In this document: one piece after another, positions 57,101-64,000 of the stretch | How positions within the stretch are numbered: the first letter of the stretch is position 1 | Layout: each line of letters opens with the position of its first letter | Origin: Saccharum officinarum | Taxonomy: Eukaryota; Streptophyta; Magnoliopsida; Poales; Poaceae | Direction of reading: 5' to 3' | DNA: 64,000 nt | Assembly (NCBI GenBank): GCA_020631735.1 | Contig: CM036158.1 | Coordinates: forward strand, 86,491,421-86,555,420 | Program-made: the position numbers and the translations under genes | The notes under the pieces: model-generated | What the model was told of the DNA's origin: nothing | What the model saw: the letters and a program-made list of their open reading frames with translations, nothing else | Databases searched by the model: none

Positions 57101-57324
57101 TCGTTAAAATTGCTAATAATCCGGTACAACACTCATGCACCAAGCACATTGATACCCGCCACCACTTTCTAAGAGATCATGTTGCTAAAAATGATATATC
57201 ACTAGAAGGTGTAAGAAGTGAAAATCAATTAGCGGATATCTTCACTAAACCTTTGGATGAGGCTACCTTTTGTAGATTGAGAAGTGAACTTAATGTGCTT
57301 GACTCTAGTAACTTTAAAAAATGA
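54109..57324 (+). CDS. copia element 2 pol, uninterrupted 1071 codons
   Basis: Protease active site VIDSGFTQHMT near residue 13; the usual Cys after DSG is Phe. Integrase zinc finger: WLWHRRLAHVGMN and CSACQAGKQ (about 143-187). Integrase core (about 205-330): HMDLFGP, KSDNGKEF and VVERKNRT. Reverse transcriptase from about 570 (WVNAIHEELNNFTHNQVW), with YVDD near 752. RNase H near 915-1050 (GYSDSDYAGC, STTEAEYIAAG, TKPLDEATF). No stop or frameshift in 3.2 kb, unlike every other pol fragment here. ATG 54109 is simply the first Met after the gag-side stops; native translation would continue from gag. Confidence 0.95.
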   Translation: MNYKTGGSYWVIDSGFTQHMTDDPRMFTSLEENGVCQEKITFGDNSKSKVNGIGKIAISNDHSLSNVLYVASLSFNLLSVGQLCDLGYQCLFTPNEVVVSKIDDKQMIFKCFRYNNLYLVDFTSEDANLMRCLFTKTSLGWLWHRRLAHVGMNTLNMLLKKELVRGLKDVKFEKDKPCSACQAGKQVANTHPTKTYMSTSRVLELLHMDLFGPITYKSLGGNLYCLMIVDDYSRYTWTFFLHDKSEVANWFKKFAKRAQNEFEVKIKKIKSDNGKEFDNTNIEVYCDEIGIKHKVSSTYTPQQNGVVERKNRTLITLARTMLDEYNTLEKLWAEAINTACYASNRLFLQKFLSKTPYELLNGKKPDVSFFRVFGCKCYIYKKRQHLGKFQRRCDIGFLVGYSSKSKAYRVFNHATGLVEETYDVEFDESNGSQGAIENCDDVGDKPLREAMKNMPVGDIKPKDDVQIVDPLSSSNVPQDDDKNKRVENEDTHVSHEQVEAQAQDVDAPQPSLQVVDRRNSSLLQAHPQDLIIGSPTKGVMTRSQKLDSFVEHHSFVSCVEPKNVEEALQDPDWVNAIHEELNNFTHNQVWTLEEHPKGARVIGTKWVFRNKQDDQGIVVRNKARLVTKGFSQFEGLDFGETFAPVARLESIRILLAYASHHDMKLYQMDVKSAFLNSFINELVYVDQPPGFEDPRYPNHVYRLSKALYGLKQAPRAWYERLWNFLIEKGFTIGKVDTILFTKKLNGEIFICQVYVDDIIFGSTNEDYCKEFGELMSKEFEMSMIGELTFFLGFQVKQMREGIFISQEKYTNDLLKRFKIEECKPIKTPMPSNGHLDLDEGGKSVDQTLYHSMIGSLLYLTASRPNIMFSVCMCARFQACPKEPHLSAVKKILRYLKHTPSIGLWYPKGARFQLVGYSDSDYAGCKIDRKSTFDGCHLLGRSLVSWSSKKQNSVALSTTEAEYIAAGACCAQILYMKQTLLDYGVVLEKVPLLCDNESVVKIANNPVQHSCTKHIDTRHHFLRDHVAKNDISLEGVRSENQLADIFTKPLDEATFCRLRSELNVLDSSNFKK

Positions 57325-57817
57325 GCTTGTGTTGTTCCTTGCATTGCATTGTATTATATGTTATGTTTAATTTCCCGCAATGCATCTAGGACTTGCCTAA
57401 CACGGTTACGATAACCCTCCTTCAGAGGAGTGAAGAAGCCTAACCGCGGATCAAACTTGACAAGCAACCTAGTCTTACTTACTTGTTTTGCATTGCATAT
57501 GCATGGTTGTTGCTTTGTCGTTTCTTTTCGGTTTGGCTTTGAGCAACCTCTATGTTCGTCCATGAATAGAGAGAGCATTTGACGCTCCTAAGAGTTCATA
57601 AACTCTATTGCATGGCCATACGTTGCTCCTCGGGTGTTTATTGCTTATTTTCCTAAAAACAATACTAGCCTAAGGCAAATTATTTTGAAAAACTTGAGGG
57701 TTTGAGTGAGGTCACTCATATCAAGTTCCAATTGGTGTTTATTTGAGTCTCTTTGAATTGGAACTTGATTGGGAGAAGTCGTGTCGAAGATCGTTTGAAG
57801 AAAGGCGTTAAATAGTG

Positions 57818-58141
57818 ACCAGACGCTGGACCGGACGTGGTGCTGCTTCACCACTGCGTCCGGTCCCGGCGACCACCAGCGTGTCCGGTCATCCCGAAGA
57901 CTTTCTCTTGGACCTATGACCGGACGCTCGATCGGACGCGTCGTTGTTGACCACCGCGTCCGGTCCCGGTATCCAACACCGCGTTCGGTCATGCGCGATG
58001 AGTTTCCCAGATGACCTTCGTCCAGACTCTGTCCGCGTCCGGTCAGCCCTAACTGGACGCGTCCAGTCGCTCCAGGAGCTTACTAGACTGTGACCGGACG
58101 CTGCCCCACCGCATCCGGTCATGCGACCACCACGTTCGGTT
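57818..58141. repeat. CCGGACG palindrome cluster inside the copia 2 3' module
   Basis: The same 'gaccggacgc'/'gcgtccggtc' motif set found in the three copia LTRs, but here 500 bp after pol and about 1 kb before the extra ORF. AT-rich TATA-like motifs follow ('cctcatataacttctcc' near 58168 and 'tatttattatatcc' near 58192), then a GC-rich leader-like region (58210-58530). Confidence 0.75.
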
Positions 58142-59111
58142 AGTGTGTTGCGAGCGGATCTGAGTCCTCATATAACTTCTCCGTTTTTGATCTATTTATT
58201 ATATCCACCGTCGTATGTCACGCTGACTTGAACCCTAACTCGCCGCACCGCCGCCTGCGCCTCTTCCTCCGCCGCATGTTGCCCTCGCTCCGCCGTGCGC
58301 GCGCCGCCTTTGCCTCCCTCGCTCGTGCCACCGAGCCACGCTGCCGCGCCGCCCTCGCCTGCGTCACCGCCGTGCTCCGCACGCTGCTCGCCGTGCCACC
58401 GTGCCTCGCTGTCGCGCCGCCTGCGCCCGCGCCACCGTCGAGTTCCTCTCCACTGCGCCAGCTACCAAATCCTCCTCCATCTCACGCTACTGTGACCTCC
58501 TCTTTCACTGCTTCAGTCGGCCACCGAGACTACCATCGAAGCTTGCCCTAACCCTAACCCTAGACTCCAGTTTTCCTCCTTCCACAAAGGTGAAATCAAA
58601 ATCTCATTTTCAATCCTTTGATCCTTTCGTTTAGGGTTTGCCGTGATGCCTCGTTCAAATTCTCATCATCTTTACTTGTCTCAGCAATTTCAGCGCTCAT
58701 CCGGCGCTTTCAGGGAACTCTCGCGAGTCAAGGTCATCTCATTCCTTCACCGGGTTCTTGCCGATCAGAGGTAGCCATCGCTTCTTTTCATGTCTTATCT
58801 CATATGCTTGCTACCTTTAGGATCTCTCATCTATTAGATATTATATGTTTCTTATAGTAGATCCACCTATTCTATCTTTTTCAGCGAGTTATGTCGGTGT
58901 GTTGGGTGATAGTTGATCAGATTTGAATCCGAGGCCAAGCCTGCGGATACGGATTGAGGCCAAGCCTCTTGAGTGACAGTTCATCATCTTTCAGGGTTTC
59001 TCAGCAGTTGGTCAGTATGGTTCGCTGCAAGAACGCTGGGGTGCACCTAGTGACGGGGACGAGAGTCCTCCCAGACTGACAGAGGTTACGCGTGGCAAGC
59101 GCAAGAAGACT
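58142..59111 (+). promoter_or_regulatory. Putative internal promoter and leader of the extra copia ORF
   Basis: TATA-like motifs at about 58168 and 58192, a GC-rich leader, and intron-like borders ('ccacaaaggtgaaatc' near 58585 and 'cctttcgtttagg' near 58630). A possible upstream ATG at 59016 (MVRCKNAG) is separated by a frame change from the downstream frame. Promoter activity is inference from the LTR-like layout. Confidence 0.4.
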
Positions 59112-61420
59112 ATGGCCAGGAAGAAGAAGAAAACACTTACAGATGCAGAGATTGCTCAGGCAGTTGCAGACGTAGCAGAGCTAGCAGAGAGGGAAGGCAG
59201 GAGTAGTGGGATTCACATTGGCGAGCGTCGCTTTCATCTTGAAGGTCGACAGCTCGGTACTGAGGCCACCGCGGGGACAGAGGATATGTCTGTTGATCCA
59301 CCCACAGAGGATCCAGAGGAGACAGAGGAGCAGCCAGTTCAGACTCCACCGCGTCGTCGCTCAGGACGTACGCGAGCTCAGGTGACTCCTAGGCCAGAGG
59401 GCCAGCGTCGTGGAGGACGTCCACCTTCTAGGGCTCGAGGACACCCCCTAGTCGAGCACTTTGACTTGAGGGGAGCTACAACACGTCAGGTGCAGGCCCT
59501 GAGATTTGTTGAGGTTAGCCGATGGTTCCCACCTCAGCGGGACCCCCGAGCGTCAGAGGGCTTCTACACACCTCTGCACGAGGATTTCTACAGAGCGTAC
59601 GTCGACAGTGAGATTGCTTTTAGACCTCAGAGGGTCTGTCGTCTTGAGGCTCTAGTTGAGATGGTTGGTGAGCAGCTTCGTCCGCACCTATCTTTTCTTC
59701 CGGGCCTGTCAGATTTTCTTGGACGGACAGGAGCATACTGCGGCACTTGGGTCAAGGAGTTCTATTCTTCACTTTGGATTGACCCGGCACATGAGTTCAT
59801 TCACTTTGCATTCCGAGGCCGTGACCACAGACTCTACAGCACCAGGGTATGGGAGATTCTCAGACTTCCAGCTTCAGATACGAAGATACACCAGCTGTGT
59901 TTTGGTCAGACTGCTCCACCGAGACGCCCTCACGGCGGTACAGTGCCCCCTACTGATATGATCTGACCCTGCTTTCGTGAGCCTTTTGGCGAAGGGTCCA
60001 GACGTACACCAGCTAGCTTGACACCCCTCGCCAGAGTCTTGGATGCTATTGTCAGACGCACACTTCTTCCGAGGCTAGGGTACAAAGAGGGATTGACCCG
60101 TATGCAGTTATAGGTCACCTTCTCTCACAGACACCGTTTGACATCTGGGATCTTATGCTATGTGAGATGGATGATACCTTGGCAGAGGGTTTCAAGGGTC
60201 ACCGTCAGCTGTCCTATGCACATTGGATATGCTTTATCATCAGATCTGCATGTGAGCTGCCTCCTAATATTAGAGCTGAGATATCAGATACCATCACTGC
60301 TTTTCCAGAGTATGATATCCGTCAGCTGTGGGCTTCTGTTACCAGAGATTAGGCACCCGTGCCAGGACAGCGGGAGAGACCAGAGGTGCCCGAGACAGCA
60401 GCTGAGCAGGACGCGACCGTTCAGGGTCTTGCTGAGGCAGAGCTTGCTGATTTAGATGCTCAGCCTGCTGATCTAGTTGAGGATGAGGCCTCTGACAGCA
60501 CTGATGAGGACTACCAGCCCATCCTCCGGTACCGCTCTCCTCGGTCTTACGACCATGAGGCCGGTGGTTCAGGTTTAGCCTCCCGCTCAGACCCAGCCAT
60601 GGTGGCTATACTTGAGAGGCTGATCCAGGCCCAGGAGAGGCAGGAGATACAGATGCAGCGTCAGGCTCAGGACACAGCAGTTGCATTTGCTCAGATACAG
60701 GCTCGTCAGGATGAGTTTCAGAGACAGCAGCTTGAGCTACAACGACAGCAGTTTGAGATGCAGCGACAGCAGGCAGCAAACCAGCAGCAGTACCTTGAGC
60801 TCCTACGTCACTTGGTTACAGTTGGGGTTCCTCCTCCTGCATCTGTCCTGACTCTAGCACTACAGTCCAGTGGACCTCAAAGTCAGGGACAGCCGAGCTT
60901 CCAGTTTACCTCTCCACAGCAGCAGGTTCCCTAGACTTTCCAGTCCTTAAGCTACATGCCTATTCAGATGGGGTTCACTCCTTCAGACCAGCCTCGCCCT
61001 CACCTTCTGACAGGCACTCCGTTTGCTGACTTGAGTGCCTCCTACAGCGAGTTGACTAGTCAGCCGATGCCCCCGCACACCACTCTTGTGACTTCTTCAG
61101 GGTTATCAGCTTCAGCGACAGTGGCTCCTCTAGTGACTAGGACTGGCACCACAAAGACTGTGCCCTCGTCCGTAGCTTCGACAGATCCTCCAGCAGTTGG
61201 CTTGCTTCAGGCTCAGGTGACAGAGACTGCTCCGATTATTGCTACATCTTCATTAGTACCTGCTCTTGTTGTTCAGACCTAGACCGCTTCACAGCCACGG
61301 GCTTCTTCAGAGGGTCAGCCTGACAGCTCAGAGTCTGAGGAGGATACTTCCCAGTTCATGATCACTCCACGCTCCTCGACACCTGACACGATTGCTTCTG
61401 TTCCCCCGTCGGATCCTTAG
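59112..61420 (+). pseudogene. Extra 3' ORF of copia element 2: basic, coiled-coil protein in the env-like position; broken
   Basis: Read from ATG 59112, or from GKRKKTMARKKKK just upstream. The N-terminus is lysine-rich and could be a nuclear signal. An Arg-rich stretch (PPRRRSGRTRAQ) is followed by a globular part (FDLRGATTRQVQALRFVEV, VKEFYSSLWIDPAHEFIHFA, FRGRDHRLYSTRVWEILRLP) that recalls the 'putative plant transposon protein' domain (recollection, unverified). Then come an acidic segment, a Gln-rich coiled coil (EFQRQQLELQRQQFEMQRQQ) and a Ser/Thr/Pro tail. Breaks: TGA 59964-59966, TAG 60111-60113, a frame change before 60155, and TAG at 60350, 60932 and 61280. No signal peptide or membrane segment is visible, so a true envelope role is doubtful. 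Confidence 0.68.
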
Positions 61421-61440
61421 ATTAGTTTTTGGCGATTTAT

Positions 61441-61460
61441 GCCAAAGGGGGAGAGAGAGA
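61441..61460 (+). other. Polypurine tract-like sequence, copia element 2
   Basis: 'ccaaagggggagagagagag', matching the tract at about 12401 in element 1. In element 1 another 640 bp separates this tract from the LTR, so its presence here does not mark the LTR border. 61461-61690 holds no recognised feature. Confidence 0.55.
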
Positions 61461-61770
61461 GTAGATTCAAGGGGAGTTTTTGATAGAGGGGTTTCGTTTT
61501 TATTTGTGTGCTACACTCATGCATCATGTTTACATTCCCGTACTTGCATTTTGTGACATGTGTGCCTGTGAGATACTTTGAGTCTATGTGGTCTATCTAG
61601 TCACCTTTTTATATCAGGTCACTTAATTGGTTCTAGCTCATAAGGTTGTGCTTCCGTGCCTTACTCCGATTGTAAAGTAAAGTTCACTCCAACAATTGGA
61701 ATATAACAAGCATACAAATTTGAGTACGAGACAGCCGAAATGAACCATGGTATGATATTACAGGACCTAC

Positions 61771-63144
61771 CTTGATCATTTGTCGGAAGCCTCCTGACAC
61801 AAGGAATACATCAATATTATTAACTTTTAGCTTCTTAACCAAATCAGACATTCCAGGAGAAATCCTGCAAACAGAAAAGCAGTGCTATTGATAATCCTTT
61901 AAATGGACCAAGAAAATGAACAACGTTGTTGAGTGAATTCTCTCTTTGTTTCATACTGTATTCAAAGAAATCTTAGAGCACTGCTGCAAAAGGCATAGGG
62001 CAAACCGGCCAAAACGATAATGTTATGGTTGTCTGTACAGACTGGTGCAGTTGGTGAGTGCTAGCTCGCCGAGTCATCAGGTTCTGGGTTCGAAGCCATC
62101 TCTCTGCAAAATTTCCGCGGGGTTAAGACTTTGCTTCGGTTATTCCCTTCCCCAGACCCCACTCGTGTGGGAGCCTCTGGCACTGGGTCTGCCCTTTTTA
62201 CACATTTGTTGTCTTGCTGTGAAAAGAGAAATTCAGTCAATCAATTATTGTTACTAAGTACTTTCTGTTCTATACAGAGTTACGTATAAGGGGGAGCAGA
62301 CAAGGGATAAACACCTATACCCATTATTTCCAAAAGGTAAATAGCAGTGGTGCTGAATCCAAATAGTTAAAAAAAAGGATGGAAACCAAAGGACATCAAA
62401 ATACCAGCTACCATATAGACTAACATGAAGCTTAGAATAAGGCGAGATTACCTTGGTGGCCTCTTTTTCAGGCACTCCTCCACCTGGGAGACGGATGGCT
62501 TGATTAAAGACAGACTGGCTGACAGCGCCTCCTCAAATGGAACAGTCCCAGTCATGGCTCTAAGAATATTAAGCCATGGTTAGTTCTTCCCGCAAAATCC
62601 ACAGTCCAGATGAATCAATCTACACAACGGAGCATTTACTTTGCTGTCCATTCAGCAACAGCTTTCCCTGCCCCACAGAAATCAGCAAGCTCGTCAATAC
62701 CCTCATCCAGGATGACGGTGCTATCGACGTCGAAACATACTGCATCAACATTGCGCAATGTCTCAATAATCCCTGTAAACATGCAGGCAAGCAATGTGCA
62801 AGTTACTCCCAACTGGCCAACTTAAAGCGCAGTCAAGGACTCTGACAAGGACATTGATCAGCCGCATGGTAGACTGACCTAAACAGCCTCTAGAAGGCTT
62901 CCAATAAGAAAATTAAAGAACCTTTGGGAGGCTAGCTATTCGCCAGAACCGCCGAGGACCCATTCTTGGATACATCCAATGCTGCTACCAGTAAAGCACG
63001 GCTCTCACGAATGTTAGCAGAATGAAATAGCGGGTTTGGAAACCGAGCCGCCACTTGTAAAGCCGGAAGTGTCCGAGCGAACGACAACCGAGGAACCGAC
63101 GGCAAACTCCTCGGACTGGCACGCAACCTGATCAGGCCGGCCAT
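61771..63144 (-). CDS. PSP: Phosphoserine phosphatase, first four exons (3' half missing), premature TAG
   Basis: The HAD-family enzyme of the last step of plastid serine synthesis (phosphoserine to serine). Exons on the minus strand are 62922-63144, 62640-62772, 62452-62559 and 61771-61864; all junctions keep phase with GT/AG. Exon 1 begins MAGLIRLRASPRSLPSVPRL, a transit-peptide-like sequence. Exon 2 has the catalytic DxDxT motif (VCFDVDSTVILDEGIDELAD). Exon 3 gives MTGTVPFEEALSASLSLIKP and exon 4 ISPGMSDLVKKLKVNNIDVF with LVSGGFRQMIK. The C-terminal HAD motifs (Lys loop and GDGATD region) are absent because copia element 2 lies where the next exons should be. TAG at 62932-62934, near the end of exon 1, sits where family members usually have Gln (recollection). 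A full PSP would need two or more further exons. Confidence 0.9.
62033..62206 (+). mobile_element. tRNA-derived SINE (Au-like) in a PSP intron
   Basis: Pol III-type box A (tggtgcagttggtgagtgc) and box B (ggttctgggttcgaagcc) are about 35 bp apart. The body ends 'ggcactgggtctgcccttttt', like the Au SINE family of grasses. A short flanking similarity ('ggttgtct' left, 'tgttgtct' right) may be the target duplication. Inserted in the intron between the exons at 61864 and 62452, opposite to the gene. Confidence 0.8.
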
Positions 63145-63218
63145 AACATACGCACCTGCAAATCAAACAAGGGCACGGGATTCCAAAAATGTAAGACAGC
63201 TTAAGGGACTAATCAAAT

Positions 63219-63543
63219 TCTGCTCAAGACGAAGCTGGAACCAACTGCGGAAGAATTGATCAACCTGATATCGACTGGCGTGCACTAGTCTGCTGTTATC
63301 ATAGTTTTCTTCTTTTTCGTTTGCTTCAAGGAGAGGTGGAACTATGTGAGGTGTGAGCTCTGGAGTGATGGTACTTTGTAAGTGCCTTTTGGGCGTTTAG
63401 TCCGCAGGGTAGTCGAGTTTGAGAGAAAGTCGAGTTTTGTTAAAACCTCTCTTTTTCTATGCTTGGTAATTCCAGTATCCGGACCTATGGGTGTTCGATA
63501 CACTTTCTAATAAAACTGGGTGAATGTCTTTGGTCTAAAAAAC
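63219..63543 (+). mobile_element. 5'-truncated LINE 3' end with a 15-bp target duplication, upstream of PSP
   Basis: A 325-bp insertion flanked by a perfect direct repeat 'agggactaatcaaat' (63204-63218 and 63544-63558). The interior ends 'ttctaataaaactgggtg' and a short A run, the usual 3' end of plant L1 LINEs. It starts about 75 bp upstream of the PSP start codon, so it separates the gene from its original upstream promoter. Confidence 0.83.
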
Positions 63544-63586
63544 AGGGACTAATCAAATGGCCTACTCATGGATTTAGTCCAACTAA

Positions 63587-63713
63587 GGGCTCGTTCGTTT
63601 CAGCTGAATCTAGGCCAGGATTGATTCCGGTTGACTGAAGCTTATTTAAATTAGATAACGAATCCAGCCTGCAATATTTCCAGAGAGTCGTTCCCCTTCA
63701 ACCGAATGTGGCC
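63587..63713. mobile_element. Small Tourist MITE with TAA duplication
   Basis: Ends 'gggctcgttcgtttcagc' and 'cttcaaccgaatgtggcc' are imperfect inverted copies, flanked by TAA on both sides (63584-63586 and 63714-63716), the PIF/Harbinger target. 127 bp, in the PSP upstream region. Confidence 0.7.
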
Positions 63714-63885
63714 TAAATTGTTTTTCGTCAAATTATGGTTTCCTTTTTAACAAACTTTGACAAATCCGAGCATATAGGCACCACGTAGAATGTCTTATAT
63801 TTCAGTACAAGTTTTATAAGTCATGATGTCCTGTATTCCAGGACGGTGGGCGTACACCCGATAATTTTTGTTAAAAAACACAGAA

Positions 63886-63983
63886 TCGAATTGTAGGCAT
63901 AACATGTGTATATTACACTTGTGATTGGATCAGATCAGATCGAATTGTAGGCATATACACTTGTGAATGGATCAGATCAGATA
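63886..63983. repeat. Two-copy tandem repeat
   Basis: 'tcgaattgtaggcat' and 'cacttgtga.tggatcagatcagat' each occur twice with the same spacing pattern. The first unit (63886-63939) is longer than the second by about 10 bp ('aacatgtgta'). Between 63717 and 63885 nothing was recognised. Confidence 0.75.
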
Positions 63984-64000
63984 AGATCCTAATACAAACA

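Larger units (their letters stand above)
50102..61690 (+). mobile_element. Ty1/copia retrotransposon, element 2 (SIRE/Maximus-like) with an extra 3' module, 3' truncated
   Basis: 5' LTR (50102-51701), PBS, gag with two zinc knuckles, intact pol (54109-57324), then a 4.1 kb module with a palindrome cluster and a large 3' ORF, then 'caaagggggagagagag' at 61445. No 3' LTR follows: phosphoserine phosphatase intron sequence begins by about 61700, so the element was truncated or the host gene was. The right boundary is approximate. Confidence 0.88.

Noticed and set aside
58546..58563. Interstitial telomere repeat (ccctaaccctaaccctag)
   Set aside because: Only about three units; common by chance in plant leaders.
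62040..62110. tRNA gene
   Set aside because: Box A and box B are present but no complete cloverleaf; the downstream body and T tail fit a tRNA-derived SINE.
1..64000. CRISPR array, bacterial operon, phage or plasmid features
   Set aside because: Repeats here are transposon termini, LTR motifs or microsatellites; genes have plant introns and no ribosome-binding-site organisation.

Overview
This 64 kb window looks like nuclear DNA of a panicoid grass, probably from the sorghum/sugarcane/Miscanthus group (inference). The support is spliced plant genes, CACTA ends built from the grass 'gggactaaagg'-type repeats, an Au-like SINE, dense Tourist-, Stowaway-, hAT- and Mutator-type MITEs, and Ty1/copia and Ty3/gypsy LTR elements with Met-tRNA primer sites. 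No RNA gene, CRISPR array or bacterial-style operon was recognised. Three runs of exactly 100 N (7216-7315, 24973-25072, 48838-48937) are scaffold joins with unrelated sequence on their two sides.

Layout. 1-656: AT-rich DNA with one MITE. 657-7215: minus-strand part of a CACTA transposon, with terminal repeats, a spliced gene ending in a Ulp1-type (C48) cysteine protease domain, its promoter, and the C-terminal end of the TNP2-like transposase. 7316-14565: copia element 1 (gag, pol, 3' LTR). Its LTR is interrupted at 14566 by an inverted gypsy LTR, which is itself cut at 16766 by a second gypsy element. That element (16766-24972) has a 5' LTR, PBS, an extra ORF upstream of gag, and gag-pol. 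25073-27485: 3' half of an aspartate-semialdehyde dehydrogenase gene with three MITEs in one intron. 28800-30501: a cluster of MITEs. 30990-34363: a complete hAT transposon with an uninterrupted 778-codon transposase and a perfect 8-bp target duplication, lying just downstream of a GASA/snakin peptide gene (34442-34831). 35198-48552: MITEs, a Mutator-type MITE with a 9-bp duplication, a copia solo LTR with a perfect 5-bp duplication, a 4.1 kb gypsy-type solo LTR, a non-autonomous hAT element and a palindromic 683-bp MITE. 48938-50101: LINE 3' end. 50102 to about 61690: copia element 2, with intact pol and an additional 3' module (57330-61440) absent from element 1. 61771-63144: 5' part of a phosphoserine phosphatase gene on the minus strand, with a SINE in an intron and a LINE 3' end in its upstream flank. 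63587-63713: a small Tourist MITE.

Host content is therefore three genes. ASADH (plastid aspartate-family amino acid synthesis) lacks its 5' half at an N gap. PSP (plastid serine synthesis) lacks its 3' half next to the copia element. The GASA gene appears whole. The other coding sequence is transposon derived, mostly broken by single-base indels or TAG codons, except the hAT transposase and the copia-2 pol frame.

The most unusual items are the extra 3' module of copia element 2 (a basic, coiled-coil protein preceded by LTR-like palindromes and TATA-like motifs), the extra ORF before gag in the gypsy element, and the intact hAT element beside the GASA gene.
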